From Mageeibacillus sp. UBA1212 (GTDB lineage Bacteria; Bacillota; Clostridia; UBA1212), in the NCBI GenBank assembly GCA_002309655.1, contig DBXM01000033.1, positions 47,763 to 111,762 of the forward strand: a DNA stretch of 64,000 nt, read 5' to 3'. Shown one piece after another: positions 33,767 through 43,443 of this stretch. A program made the translations under genes and the position numbers. The notes under the pieces are model-generated. The model ran no database searches. It saw only the letters and a list, made by a program, of their open reading frames with translations, and had not been told where the DNA came from. The first letter of the stretch is position 1; every line of letters begins with the position of its first letter.

Positions 33767-34981
33767 TTGAGGATTTTTCTTGACGATAACGGGGTTTCGG
33801 TGATGCCGCCGCTTACGAACGTCGACATGATTTTTGAGCATGACGGCACCGAGCTTTTAGAATTCCTGAAAAAGAGAAAATGTTTGAAGACGCTCGTCGT
33901 AGCCGACAGCTCGTTCGAGTTTCTGCCGATTGCGGAAAAGATCAAAAAGCTCGACGTCGACAAGGTCTATTTCAGCGGTTTTCATCCGAATCCGCTTTAT
34001 GAAGAAGTGGTTAAGGGCGTAAAGGCTTTCAAGAAGGGCAAGTGCGACTCGATTATGGCGGTCGGCGGCGGAAGCGCGATCGATGTGGCGAAGTGCATCA
34101 AGCTTTTCGCGAAGGCGAAGGACGAGTCGAAGGGCGGCAACTACCTCGACCAGGATCTCGGCGACATCAATATCAGCGACATTCCACTGATTGCGATTCC
34201 GACCACGGCGGGAACGGGCAGCGAGGCGACCAGGTACGCGGTCATCTACTATAATGGCGAGAAGCAGTCGGTGACAGATAAGAGGATCATTCCCGACCTG
34301 GCCGTTTTGTGGCCCGAGGTGCTGGCGACTCTTCCTCCGTACCAGAAGAGGGCGACTTTTCTCGACGCGCTCTGCCACTGCATCGAGAGCATTTGGAGCG
34401 TAAACGCGGACCAGATCAGCGCCAGACTCGCGAAGTTCGCAGCCGGCCACCTGATGATGAATTACGCGCGCTACTTCGGCGTCGGCAAAAAGCAGGTAAC
34501 TATTAATGACAAGAACGCGCTCGACGTCTGGAGCGAGATGATGAGCTCTGCATACAACGCGGGAAGGGCGATCAACATCACTCAGACCACCGCAGGTCAC
34601 GCGATGAGCTACAAACTCACTTCGCTCTACGGAATCGCCCACGGTCACGCCGCCGCTTCCTGCGTCAGAGTCTGCTTTGAAAAGATGCTCGACGAAATCA
34701 CGGAGGATACTTTCGGAATCCGCCTGCCGAAGGAAGGTTTCGAGGAGCTGTACGGCCGGCTGGCGTTCTCGGCGAAGATGGTTTTCGACTGTCTGCCCGA
34801 GGAATTCTGCGAAAGGTTCGACAAAATGATGTCCGAACTGGGGCTTGAATATCCCAAAATCAAAGCGGACGACGTGCCGCTGCTGGCGTCGTCTGTGAAC
34901 CCGGTCAGACTGAAGAACCATCCGTTCACGTTCAAGAACGAGGACTTCGTGGAGATGTATTTGAAGTTTGTCGAGAAGTAA
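33767..34981 (+). CDS. Iron-containing alcohol dehydrogenase
   Basis: 404 residues of the group III (FucO/Fe-ADH) family. NAD motif VGGGSAIDVAK (99-109); metal ligands Asp200 and His204 in FLDALCHCIES, then His278 and His292 in AGHAMSYKLTSLYGIAHGH. PTTAGTGSEATR is also present. It reduces an aldehyde or oxidises an alcohol with NAD(P); substrate unknown. The start is TTG at 33767, supported by AAGGAG at 33754-33759. The close link to the GH99-like gene suggests a shared pathway. Confidence 0.88.
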   Translation: MRIFLDDNGVSVMPPLTNVDMIFEHDGTELLEFLKKRKCLKTLVVADSSFEFLPIAEKIKKLDVDKVYFSGFHPNPLYEEVVKGVKAFKKGKCDSIMAVGGGSAIDVAKCIKLFAKAKDESKGGNYLDQDLGDINISDIPLIAIPTTAGTGSEATRYAVIYYNGEKQSVTDKRIIPDLAVLWPEVLATLPPYQKRATFLDALCHCIESIWSVNADQISARLAKFAAGHLMMNYARYFGVGKKQVTINDKNALDVWSEMMSSAYNAGRAINITQTTAGHAMSYKLTSLYGIAHGHAAASCVRVCFEKMLDEITEDTFGIRLPKEGFEELYGRLAFSAKMVFDCLPEEFCERFDKMMSELGLEYPKIKADDVPLLASSVNPVRLKNHPFTFKNEDFVEMYLKFVEK

Positions 34982-35006
34982 TTTTTAATGTTGCGATAAA
35001 AAGAAC

Positions 35007-35045
35007 GCGGCGGAGGCCCCTGAAATCAGAGAAGGCCTCCGCCGC
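35007..35045 (-). terminator. Terminator between Fe-ADH and the TIM-barrel lipoprotein
   Basis: A 12-bp perfect stem (GCGGCGGAGGCC with GGCCTCCGCCGC). On the minus strand CGTTCTTTTTA follows, supporting termination of the lipoprotein transcript; it may also stop the convergent plus-strand operon. Confidence 0.82.
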
Positions 35046-35067
35046 TCATTCTATATGATTAGCTGTT

Positions 35068-36450
35068 TTATCCGATAATCACGAAATTCGCTGCGCCCGG
35101 GTCAAGCTTCAGCTGGATTTCACTGTCGGCGCCCATTTCCGTCAGACCGTCCTTTGTCCAGACTTTGAAATTCACGATTCCGTCAAAGGTCAGCGTTACC
35201 GGCGTCATTAAAGCGGTGTCGCAGTTCACGACATAGAAGCCTTTTCTGGCGTCTTCTGCCTCAAAGCATCCCGCCATCACGGCGCCTTCCGCTTCCATCT
35301 TCTTGAGACCCGCAAACTCTTTTAAATCAAAAACGGGATCGATCTTGTCGCCCCACAGCTGGTCGATCTTGTCGTAAACGACACCCTTAAAGTCAAAATC
35401 GAGATACACGCCCTTCATGCCGTCGATTTCCGCTGCGGTATCCTTCACCTTGTAATAAGTCTCGGTCGGCTCTCCTTCGTAGGTGACCATTCCATTAAAG
35501 AAGCCCTCGGCCGTCTCTCCGTTGATCGGCGTCACGTAGAGGAAGTACGAGTAGCCTTTAAGTCCGAACATCAGGTGAAAATTCGTGAGCAGAAGAAGTT
35601 CCTCTTTGTTCGGCGTTCTGGTCCCGTTCCACTCGCCGCACTGAACGTATCCCCAGGCGCCGAGTTTGCGCTCGTTGGCGATCTTCATGATATCGCAGAA
35701 GTTCGAGATCATATTCGCGTAATTCTTGACGTCGCCTGACTGCTTGGAGCGGTAGGGGTAGAAGTCGAAGGACACGATGTCGGAAAACGCCATATCGTAG
35801 TATTTTTTGAGGTAGGTCTGGTAGAACGTCAAACCGTCTTCACCTTCTTCGGATACGCCGCATTGTTCGGGTGAAGCGTAGTTGGGAAGGAAGTTGATAA
35901 GAACAAGCTTGTCCGGGCCCGCCGCTTCCTTGACGCGTTCATACTCCTTGCCGAGCAGTTCGAAGTTGGCGGCCGACGGTTCGTCGAACAGATTGAAGCC
36001 GATAACGGCAGGGTGGTCCTTGTAGATATTCACGATCTTCACGATAGTGTCGATCTGCTTCTCGGTGGTGATGCGGTTCACGGAAACGACCACCTGCAAA
36101 CCGTTAACCTCGCAGGCCTCAAGCACTTTCTGCATCAGTTTCTTGGTGTTGGCTTCCTCGTAGGTGGCGACCATGTTGATGCCTGCGGCCTTGACCTTCG
36201 CATACTCTTCGTTGAATTTCTCCTGAGAATCGGAAACGCGCATTCGCGGCGTGATAAAAATACCGCGCACCGGCTGCTTTAAAGGCGTGTTCTCGTTCTC
36301 GGCAAGAAGCTCCTCGGCGGTCGCCCTGTACTTTTTGGGACCCGAATCCGGGGGAACAATATTCCCTTTATTGTCGCACGCGGTAAGCAGTGAGGCGCAG
36401 ACGCAAAAGGCCGTCAACACCAGGGCAGTAACACGAAACAATCTATTCAT
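35068..36450 (-). CDS. Lipoprotein with glycoside-hydrolase TIM barrel
   Basis: 460 residues. Signal peptide with lipobox LTAC (Cys25). The barrel (about 60-360) has the clan GH-A look: INMVATYEEAN, HPAVIGFNLFDEPSA with a likely acid/base Glu, DIVSFDFYPYRS, and AWGYVQCGEWNG with a possible second Glu. Family membership (GH5-, GH42- or GH2-like) is not decided by what is visible. A C-terminal beta domain follows, ending in DPGAANFVIIG. It probably cleaves an external glycan. GGAGG lies 5 bases before the ATG. It is divergent from the isomerase/oxidoreductase pair, and the shared region holds an inverted repeat. Confidence 0.7.
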   Translation of the reverse strand: MNRLFRVTALVLTAFCVCASLLTACDNKGNIVPPDSGPKKYRATAEELLAENENTPLKQPVRGIFITPRMRVSDSQEKFNEEYAKVKAAGINMVATYEEANTKKLMQKVLEACEVNGLQVVVSVNRITTEKQIDTIVKIVNIYKDHPAVIGFNLFDEPSAANFELLGKEYERVKEAAGPDKLVLINFLPNYASPEQCGVSEEGEDGLTFYQTYLKKYYDMAFSDIVSFDFYPYRSKQSGDVKNYANMISNFCDIMKIANERKLGAWGYVQCGEWNGTRTPNKEELLLLTNFHLMFGLKGYSYFLYVTPINGETAEGFFNGMVTYEGEPTETYYKVKDTAAEIDGMKGVYLDFDFKGVVYDKIDQLWGDKIDPVFDLKEFAGLKKMEAEGAVMAGCFEAEDARKGFYVVNCDTALMTPVTLTFDGIVNFKVWTKDGLTEMGADSEIQLKLDPGAANFVIIG

Positions 36451-36493
36451 GAAAACCTCCGATTTCTGTTAAAGATTTCCGGCTGAAAAAATC

Positions 36494-36517
36494 TTGAAAG
36501 CGGCCAAACCCTTTCAA
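36494..36517. promoter_or_regulatory. Inverted repeat in the divergent 36451-36621 region
   Basis: TTGAAAG (36494-36500) and CTTTCAA (36511-36517) form a perfect 7-base inverted repeat with 10 bases between, typical of a dimeric repressor site. It lies 7 bases upstream of the plus-strand -35 box. Confidence 0.5.
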
Positions 36518-36523
36518 AAACGG

Positions 36524-36552
36524 TTGAAATCGCCGGACGGAAATGGTAAAAT
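36524..36552 (+). promoter_or_regulatory. Promoter of the sugar isomerase/oxidoreductase operon
   Basis: TTGAAA at 36524-36529 and TAAAAT at 36547-36552, spacing 17. Confidence 0.68.
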
Positions 36553-36621
36553 AATTATATCATTTGCCGGACCGAAAATATACACTTATTTTTGCAGCCG
36601 GTTCACAAAACGGAGGTATAT

Positions 36622-37455
36622 ATGGATAAATTTCCGATTGGACTTCAACTTTATTCGGTGAGGGACGACCTGGCGGCCGATTTTGAAGGCACGCTTAAGG
36701 CTGTCGCTGAAATGGGCTACGACGGCGTGGAGTTCGCGGGTCTCTGCGGGAAGACCGCAAAAGAGGCGAAAGAGCTCTGCGAAAAGTACGGACTCGTTCC
36801 CGTTTCCGCCCACATTCCGTTCACCGACATGATGAATGATCCCGAAGGCACGATTTCCGAATACGCGGAGATCGGCGTGCGCTATATTGCGATTCCTTAT
36901 CTCACCGAGGAGTACAGACCCGGACACGAGAAATTCAACGAAGTCATCGAAGGCGCCAAAATTCTCGGCGCTGTCTGCAAAAAGTACGGCATTCAGCTTC
37001 TGTACCACAACCACGACTTTGAATTCGTCAAAATCGACGGCGAGTACGCACTCGACATTCTTTATAAAGAAGTTCCCGCGGACATTCTCGCCACCGAGCT
37101 GGACACCTGCTGGGTGAACGTTGGCGGCGCGGATCCTGCGGAATACATCAGGAAATACGCGGGAAGGTCGCCCGTGGTCCACCTGAAGGACTTCGTAATG
37201 CCCGGAAAGAAGCCGGCGAAAATGTACGCGCTCATCGGTATCGACGACGGCGATCAGAAAGACGGCGAGAAGGAAGAGGCTTTCGGCTTCAGACCTGTCG
37301 GCTACGGCGTTCAGGACGTTCCCGGTCTGTTCGAGGCGTCGCGCGAAGCAGGCTCGGACTGGATAGTTGTCGAGCAGGACATGCCTTCGCTGGGAAAAAC
37401 TCCGCTTGAGTGCGCGAAAATGAGTATTGATTACATTAAAACGATAAACATATAA
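36622..37455 (+). CDS. Sugar phosphate isomerase/epimerase (xylose-isomerase-like TIM barrel)
   Basis: 277 residues from the ATG at 36622, which has CGGAGG about 6 bases upstream (an in-frame TTG 30 bases earlier is less likely). Typical motifs are IGLQLYSVRDDL, MGYDGVEFAGL, YHNHDFEFVKID, TELDTCWV (metal ligands) and VHLKDFV. The family comprises IolE/IolI-like dehydratases and ketose 3-epimerases. The neighbouring Gfo/Idh/MocA oxidoreductase 14 bases downstream suggests sequential work on an inositol or hexose derivative. Confidence 0.87.
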   Translation: MDKFPIGLQLYSVRDDLAADFEGTLKAVAEMGYDGVEFAGLCGKTAKEAKELCEKYGLVPVSAHIPFTDMMNDPEGTISEYAEIGVRYIAIPYLTEEYRPGHEKFNEVIEGAKILGAVCKKYGIQLLYHNHDFEFVKIDGEYALDILYKEVPADILATELDTCWVNVGGADPAEYIRKYAGRSPVVHLKDFVMPGKKPAKMYALIGIDDGDQKDGEKEEAFGFRPVGYGVQDVPGLFEASREAGSDWIVVEQDMPSLGKTPLECAKMSIDYIKTINI

Positions 37456-37469
37456 ATTCGGAGGTTAAT

Positions 37470-38615
37470 ATGTCAGATCAGGTATTGAACAGTTTTACAC
37501 CCACAGTTGAGAAAGAGGCCGAGAAAGCCGACAGAAAGTTCAGATACGGTATTATCGGTACCGGCTGGATAGCCGAGTCCCACGCTCTCGTTCTTAGAGA
37601 CATGGAAGACGTCGAGGTCGTCGCGATGGCTGACCTCATTCCCGGAAAAGCCGAGAGATTCGCGAAGAGATACGGCTTCGACCTCAGCAAAGTTCATTTC
37701 TATCCCTCTCACAAAGAGATGATCGACAACGAGCAGCTTGACGGCGTTTCCGTCTGCACCTACAACGCGACTCACGCGGAGTGCACGATCTACGCCTTAA
37801 AGCACGGTGTAAACGTTCTTCTCGAAAAGCCCTTCACGGTCACGACAGAAGAGGCGATTGAAGTTTGCAAGGCCGAGAAAGAATCCGGAAAACTTCTCTC
37901 CATCGGCTTCCAGCCCAGAATGGACCGCAACATGCAGGAGATCAAGCGCATCGTTGAGGCGGGCGAGCTCGGAAAGGTTTACTACATCAGAATCGGCGGC
38001 GGCAGAAGAAGAGGCATCCCGAACTCCACGTTCATCGAAAAGAGAACGGCCGGCATCGGCGCGCTCGGCGATATCGGCTGCTACGCTCTCGACATGGTAC
38101 TCAACGCTATCGGATACCCGAAGCCGCTCACGGTCACCGGTTACAAGTCGGCTTTCTTCGGACCCAACCCGAAATACAACAACCCCACCGACGCAAAGAG
38201 GTTCAACGTGGACGACTTCGCGGCCGGCTTTATCAGACTTGACGGCGACATCGTTGTCGACTTCATCACCTCCTGGGCTTCCCACATCAATACCCCGGGC
38301 GACACGATCATCCTCGGCACCGAGGGCGCGCTCAGAATTCCTTCCACAGAGTGCTGGAACGGTTCCGTCGGCGGTCAGATGACGCTCTACAAGGACGTCG
38401 CGGGACTCCAGACGGAGATCAAACTCCCGCTGCTTCCCGAGCTTCCGAGAGGTCTCTTCTACGAGAAGGTACGCTCCTTCATCGACGCCTGCCGTCACAA
38501 CCTTCCCGCGCCTGTTCCGTCCTCGCAGATTCTCTACAACCAGGCAATTATCGACGGTATCGTGAAGTCCTCCGAGCTCGGCAGAGAGATTGAGATCGAG
38601 ATTCCGGAGATCTGA
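37470..38615 (+). CDS. Gfo/Idh/MocA-family oxidoreductase
   Basis: 381 residues. N-terminal Rossmann domain with YGIIGTGWIAESHA (about 27-40); EKP motif in NVLLEKPFTV; and a C-terminal alpha/beta domain with GIGALGDIGCYALDMVL, the usual G-x-x-x-D-x-G-x-H-like region with a Cys/Tyr variant. NAD(P)-dependent sugar or inositol dehydrogenase; substrate unknown. A hydrophilic 25-residue N-terminal extension precedes the Rossmann fold. Second gene of its operon, followed by a terminator. Confidence 0.92.
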   Translation: MSDQVLNSFTPTVEKEAEKADRKFRYGIIGTGWIAESHALVLRDMEDVEVVAMADLIPGKAERFAKRYGFDLSKVHFYPSHKEMIDNEQLDGVSVCTYNATHAECTIYALKHGVNVLLEKPFTVTTEEAIEVCKAEKESGKLLSIGFQPRMDRNMQEIKRIVEAGELGKVYYIRIGGGRRRGIPNSTFIEKRTAGIGALGDIGCYALDMVLNAIGYPKPLTVTGYKSAFFGPNPKYNNPTDAKRFNVDDFAAGFIRLDGDIVVDFITSWASHINTPGDTIILGTEGALRIPSTECWNGSVGGQMTLYKDVAGLQTEIKLPLLPELPRGLFYEKVRSFIDACRHNLPAPVPSSQILYNQAIIDGIVKSSELGREIEIEIPEI

Positions 38616-38680
38616 TCCGGAATTATAAACGGATTTCCCGTTTCTAGTAGCATTGAAGCTGCACTTAATTATTGATTTGC

Positions 38681-38711
38681 GGCGCCTGTCTTTCACGGCA
38701 GGCGCCTTTCT
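38681..38711 (+). terminator. Terminator after the Gfo/Idh/MocA gene
   Basis: An 8-bp stem (GGCGCCTG at 38681-38688 with CAGGCGCC at 38699-38706) followed by TTTCT. Confidence 0.75.
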
Positions 38712-38747
38712 CGACAAAAGAAGCGTTGTTTTCGCTTGAGATTCTTA

Positions 38748-38776
38748 TAGAAACTTCAAGGTTTATTTAGTATAAT
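38748..38776 (+). promoter_or_regulatory. Probable promoter of the ABC exporter gene
   Basis: TATAAT at 38771-38776, about 30 bases before the ATG. The -35 position at 17-base spacing reads TAGAAA, a weak match. Confidence 0.45.
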
Positions 38777-38805
38777 TATGCGGAAAAACACCGGGGAAGG
38801 TCGTT

Positions 38806-41800
38806 ATGCTTCAACTTGCAGATATTTCAAAATCATATAAGCTGACAGGACAGAAGGTGGAGGCGCTCAAAAACGTATCGCTCAGCTTCGGCAGGAGCGA
38901 GTTTGTTGCCGTCCTCGGACCTTCGGGTTGCGGCAAGACGACACTTCTCAACGTCATTGGCGGACTCGACAGATACGATTCGGGCGACCTGATCATTGAA
39001 GGCCGTTCCACCAAAAAGTACCGGGACAGGGACTGGGACACCTACAGGAATCATTCCTGCGGGTTCGTTTTCCAGAGCTACAACCTCATCCCGCACCAGA
39101 CAGTTTTCTCCAACGTGGAGATCTCGCTCACGCTTGCCGGCATCAAGTCGAAGGAACGTAAAAAACGCGTCAACGAGGCGCTTGAAAGCGTCGGGCTGAC
39201 CGATCAGAAAAACAAGAAACCGAACCAGATGTCCGGCGGTCAGATGCAACGTGTCGCAATTGCGCGCGCACTCGTGAACAACCCCGAAATACTTCTTGCC
39301 GACGAGCCAACCGGAGCACTCGACAGCAAGACCTCCGAGCAGATCATGAAGATACTCTCCGGCATCTCGAAGGACAGGCTCATCATTATGGTGACGCACA
39401 ACCCGGAGCTTGCGGAGAAGTACGCAACGAGGATCATAAAGCTTAAGGACGGCTGCGTCATTTCCGACGAACCCAACGTCCCGGTAATTGAAAAACAGAA
39501 TGTTTCAAGCAAGACCGTTGAGGCCGCTCCTTCAGGCGAAACAGAGTCTGTAAACGAATCGCCGGAAAGCAAAGACGGGTTGCCCGTTTTTACCGAAAAC
39601 AAGGGAATAATCGAAGAGGCTGCAAAGCGTTTCAGAATGCTTTCCGAAGACTACACGGAGGCCGAATACGCACACTTCGGACTTATTGAGGAGGCGGAAA
39701 AAGCCGCTCAAAGAGTCTCTTCAGGTGATGAGGAAGAACACGCCCCGGACGGTTCAGAAGACGCGAAAACTTCGCCTGAAAACGCTGACAACAATTCACG
39801 CGCCAACTATTCCAAAGGTCGCAAAAAGCGCACTTCAATGTCCTTCTTAACCGCGCTGTCGCTGTCGTTCAACAACCTTCTGACAAAGAAGGGCAGAACG
39901 TTCATGACCGCGTTCGCGGGCAGTATCGGCATCATCGGTATCGCGCTGATTCTTGCGATGTCAACAGGCGTCAACCGGTTCATCGACAACGTGCAGAAAG
40001 ACACGCTTTCTTCATACCCGATTTCGATCGAGGCGGAGGAGGTGGACCTTTCTTCGATCATTGCGCAGATGGCCGACAACACCGCCGAAAAAGAGCCCCA
40101 CGAACCCGGAATGATTTATTCAAGTTCGCAGGCGTACGACATGTTCAACGCGTTTTTCAGCGCTACTAAGAACACGAACAACCTGGTTCCGTTCAAAAAA
40201 TGGCTCGACGCCGAAATGGCAAAGGGACCGGCCGAGAACCGAAACGGAAGAAAAGGAAATAGCGAGACAAGACTTTACGACGTCGTCACAGCCGTGCGCT
40301 ACGGCTACAATCTGAGTCTCAAAACTTTTGTCAAGGACGAAAACGGGGAATACCGTTCGACCGATCTATCCGCCCTCTACAGCGCGGCGGGAAGCGACAG
40401 CGGTATGTATTCCATCTTTTCACAGTCCGAATCCGGCGGCAGTTCATTCTCACTGTGGCACGAGCTCCTTCCCGGCAAGGACGGCGAAATTGTGTCACAG
40501 ATGATCAAGGACCAGTACGACCTTCTGTACGGACGCTGGCCCGAAAACCCCGAGGACATCGTGATCGTCGTCGACAGAAACAACGAGGTCAACGACCTCG
40601 CGTTTTACACGCTTGGGCTGATGGGCGAGGACGAGCTTCGGAAAATGATCGCTGCGGCGATGTCAAGAACCGTAATCGAAAACGAGACGCATTATATTTC
40701 ATACGAAGACCTGGCGACCGCCGAAATAATGATGGTTCTTCCGGCGGACCTTTACACCGACCAGGACGGCGACGGTGTGTTTCAGTACTCGGGCGACGAC
40801 AAATCGCTCCTGTCGATGATCGTCAGAAACGGCCTTAAACTCAACATCTGCGGAGTTATCAAGCAGAACCCGGACGCGACTTCGACCGGAATTTCCGCCT
40901 CGGCCGTTTTCTGCTACACTAAGCTGCTCACGGATTACGTGATCGAAAACAACTCAAAATCGCCGGCCGCGAAGGCGCTTCTTGAATCCGAGGGCAGCAA
41001 TTTCGATATTCTGACCGGAAAACCGTTCACGATCGAGGAGGACGTGCTTACCGATGAAGAGAAAGCCGCGAAGACAAAAGATGCCGTCGGGAATATGACC
41101 GACGCCGAAAAAGCGGCGCTCTTCAGGAAGATTGTGACGACGCCGGACGAGAAATACATTAAAGAGCAGCTTGAGAAGATAATCGTTACCGACAACCGCG
41201 AGGAAGCGGAAAAGATGATTGCCGAGAACTACGGCCTCGACGTCTCGTTCATTTCCGACTACCTGAAATCCTACACCGACGAGGAGCTCTTCGCGATGAT
41301 CAGGGAAGGCGCCGAGCAGACAATCCGCGAGAATTTCGCGAAGGAAGCGGAGAGCAGGATTGAAGCCACAATCACGACCCCCACTGCCGAGGAACACGAA
41401 CTGTTCAAGCAGATGATCCTCGCGATGAACCCGGGACGTGAAAAAGCGACCGCGCTGATACTTAATTACTGGAACGAAATCGGCGCGATGCCGGCGGAGA
41501 CTGCTGCGGCCTACCTTGCGTCCCTTGACGACATTTCGTTCTCGGTGTTTTACGACCGTGTCCTTGACACGATGACCGACGCGCTTTACGCGGAACGGGC
41601 CGCAGGTGACGAAGCGGTCGCCGAGAGGAAGCTTGCCGCCGCACTTGACGAAGAGATTAAGAATGCGGACACGTTAAAACTCGCGGAGTATTACGTATTG
41701 ATTTCGAAATCGGAAGTCTCGGAGAACACTTACGACAAGAACCTCGAGACCCTCGGCATTCTCGACACCGAAAATCCGGCGTATATAAGAATCTATCCGG

Positions 41801-42339
41801 TATCGTTCGAGGACAAGGACACCATCGCGGAAATGATTTCCGAATACAACGAAGGCGTCGAAAAGGACGACCAGATTTCGTACACCGACTACGTCGCGGC
41901 GCTTATGTCGGGAATTACGACGATCATCAACGCGATTTCGTACGTTCTAATTGCGTTCGTGGCAGTCTCGCTGGTAGTTTCTTCTATAATGATCGGAATC
42001 ATCACCTACATTTCCGTGCTCGAACGCACGAAGGAAATCGGAATACTGAGGTCTGTCGGCGCTTCCAAGAACGACGTCTCCCGCGTATTCACCGCCGAAA
42101 CCCTTATTATTGGGCTGATTTCGGGAATTATCGGCATCGGCGCTTCGCTGTTGCTCTGCATTCCCGTCAACATAATCATTCACTATTACACGAATATCGG
42201 CACGATAAACGCCGTGCTACCGTGGCAGGCATGCATTGTGCTCGTTATAATAAGTATGCTGCTGACGCTTATCGCGGGGCTGTTCCCGTCGAGGTCGGCG
42301 GCGCACAAGGATCCTGTGGAAGCCCTCAGGACAGAATAA
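38806..42339 (+). CDS. ABC exporter: ATPase fused to FtsX/MacB-type permease with giant ectodomain
   Basis: 1177 residues. ATPase domain: Walker A GPSGCGKTT (38-46), signature MSGGQ (142-146), Walker B LLADEP (163-168). An acidic linker (about 225-345) joins it to the first membrane helix (about 365-385). An extracytoplasmic region of about 650 residues follows, then three membrane helices with the FtsX signature ERTKEIGILRSVGAS near the C terminus. This is the MacB-like mechanotransmission architecture used for peptides, lipoproteins or antibiotics. Two chains should form a dimer. Substrate unknown. A similar design is frequent in clostridial genomes, but here no separate permease or two-component system adjoins it. 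It is followed after 27 bases by a nucleoside-kinase gene. Confidence 0.88.
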   Translation: MLQLADISKSYKLTGQKVEALKNVSLSFGRSEFVAVLGPSGCGKTTLLNVIGGLDRYDSGDLIIEGRSTKKYRDRDWDTYRNHSCGFVFQSYNLIPHQTVFSNVEISLTLAGIKSKERKKRVNEALESVGLTDQKNKKPNQMSGGQMQRVAIARALVNNPEILLADEPTGALDSKTSEQIMKILSGISKDRLIIMVTHNPELAEKYATRIIKLKDGCVISDEPNVPVIEKQNVSSKTVEAAPSGETESVNESPESKDGLPVFTENKGIIEEAAKRFRMLSEDYTEAEYAHFGLIEEAEKAAQRVSSGDEEEHAPDGSEDAKTSPENADNNSRANYSKGRKKRTSMSFLTALSLSFNNLLTKKGRTFMTAFAGSIGIIGIALILAMSTGVNRFIDNVQKDTLSSYPISIEAEEVDLSSIIAQMADNTAEKEPHEPGMIYSSSQAYDMFNAFFSATKNTNNLVPFKKWLDAEMAKGPAENRNGRKGNSETRLYDVVTAVRYGYNLSLKTFVKDENGEYRSTDLSALYSAAGSDSGMYSIFSQSESGGSSFSLWHELLPGKDGEIVSQMIKDQYDLLYGRWPENPEDIVIVVDRNNEVNDLAFYTLGLMGEDELRKMIAAAMSRTVIENETHYISYEDLATAEIMMVLPADLYTDQDGDGVFQYSGDDKSLLSMIVRNGLKLNICGVIKQNPDATSTGISASAVFCYTKLLTDYVIENNSKSPAAKALLESEGSNFDILTGKPFTIEEDVLTDEEKAAKTKDAVGNMTDAEKAALFRKIVTTPDEKYIKEQLEKIIVTDNREEAEKMIAENYGLDVSFISDYLKSYTDEELFAMIREGAEQTIRENFAKEAESRIEATITTPTAEEHELFKQMILAMNPGREKATALILNYWNEIGAMPAETAAAYLASLDDISFSVFYDRVLDTMTDALYAERAAGDEAVAERKLAAALDEEIKNADTLKLAEYYVLISKSEVSENTYDKNLETLGILDTENPAYIRIYPVSFEDKDTIAEMISEYNEGVEKDDQISYTDYVAALMSGITTIINAISYVLIAFVAVSLVVSSIMIGIITYISVLERTKEIGILRSVGASKNDVSRVFTAETLIIGLISGIIGIGASLLLCIPVNIIIHYYTNIGTINAVLPWQACIVLVIISMLLTLIAGLFPSRSAAHKDPVEALRTE

Positions 42340-42366
42340 ACAACTTTCTACAAAGGAGAATCATAT

Positions 42367-43332
42367 ATGGATCACAATATTGAATTTTTGACAGGCTACG
42401 TCGAAAAGAACGGAATAGAGGCGCTTGTGACGACAGGCGAGTACGCGGTAAACCTTCAGTACGAGAACCTTCTGAGAGTTCTCGACGCCGGCACCAAGTC
42501 GCTCAGCGAATACGTGGGCGTCATTTTCGTCGCGGGACCTTCCGCATCCGGAAAGACCACTTTTTCGAAGCGCCTCGCCGACAAGATCCGCTCGACCGGA
42601 GTCAACGTTTCACTTTTGTCGCTGGACAACTTCTACCACGACTCAGAGTACACCAAGAACAGACAGGTGAAAATGGGCCTGATTCCGCCCGGTTCCAACG
42701 ACGTGGACTACGAGTGCGTCGACGCGTTCGACGTTTCCAAGTTTAAATCCTGCGTGCAGAAGTTTATCGCGGGCGAGACGGTAATGCTTCCGAAGTTCGA
42801 CTTCATGATCGGAAAGCAGATCCAGGGCGCCGGCGGTAAGATCGTCAGGAAGGGCAAGGACCTTCTGATCGTCGAGGGCATCCAGACGATGAACCCGAAG
42901 ATCTTTAAAGGTTTCTCGGCGGATTTCAAGTACAAGATCTACATCTGCCCGTTTGACTCGTACTCGTTCAGCGGCTCAAAGGCGAGAATCACGCCACAGT
43001 CGGTCAGGTTCATGCGCAGAACCAACCGCGATTTCGAGACGCGCAACGCGGACATTTTAAGAACGCTGGAGATGTGGCCCAGCGTCAGGAACGGCGAAGA
43101 AAAGTACATCAAGCCGCAGAAAAAATACGCGGACTACTTCTTCAATTCCTCCTACGTTTACGAGATTTTCTACCTCTGCTCGAAGATCGCGGAGATGGCG
43201 GAAAATCTGACGGAAGAGGAGAGAAAGACTGTCTCAACGGTCATTCCGATCGACGCGATTGCGGGCGTGAAGAGCGTTCGCGAGCTCAAGCTGCCGCAGG
43301 ATTCCGTGTTCAACGAATTCTATTTCGGGTAA
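42367..43332 (+). CDS. Uridine-kinase-like nucleoside kinase
   Basis: 321 residues. The P loop is GPSASGKT (57-64), followed by LLSLDNFYHDSEY, the uridine-kinase/phosphoribulokinase substrate loop, and YECVDAFDVSKF. The N-terminal 50 residues are extra compared with short Udk and may belong to the clostridial kinase with an upstream threonyl-tRNA synthetase-like domain remnant (inference). It probably phosphorylates uridine or cytidine. AAAGGAG precedes the ATG, and the gene is likely cotranscribed with the ABC exporter. A terminator follows. Confidence 0.83.
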   Translation: MDHNIEFLTGYVEKNGIEALVTTGEYAVNLQYENLLRVLDAGTKSLSEYVGVIFVAGPSASGKTTFSKRLADKIRSTGVNVSLLSLDNFYHDSEYTKNRQVKMGLIPPGSNDVDYECVDAFDVSKFKSCVQKFIAGETVMLPKFDFMIGKQIQGAGGKIVRKGKDLLIVEGIQTMNPKIFKGFSADFKYKIYICPFDSYSFSGSKARITPQSVRFMRRTNRDFETRNADILRTLEMWPSVRNGEEKYIKPQKKYADYFFNSSYVYEIFYLCSKIAEMAENLTEEERKTVSTVIPIDAIAGVKSVRELKLPQDSVFNEFYFG

Positions 43333-43363
43333 ATCAAGCGACATATTATTACAAGCGAACTTT

Positions 43364-43398
43364 CCCGTCTCTCCGCGTCAGGTGAGGCGGGATTTTTA
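43364..43398 (+). terminator. Terminator after the nucleoside kinase
   Basis: An 8-bp stem with one G-T pair (CCCGTCTC at 43364-43371 with GAGGCGGG at 43384-43391), then ATTTTTA. Confidence 0.75.
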
Positions 43399-43443
43399 TA
43401 GCTCTAAGCGACTGCCGAAACTCATTCCCGATTATTTAATATT

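Noticed and set aside
33857..34921. 354-codon frame on the minus strand
   Set aside because: Antisense shadow of the Fe-ADH gene, which has intact metal and NAD motifs.
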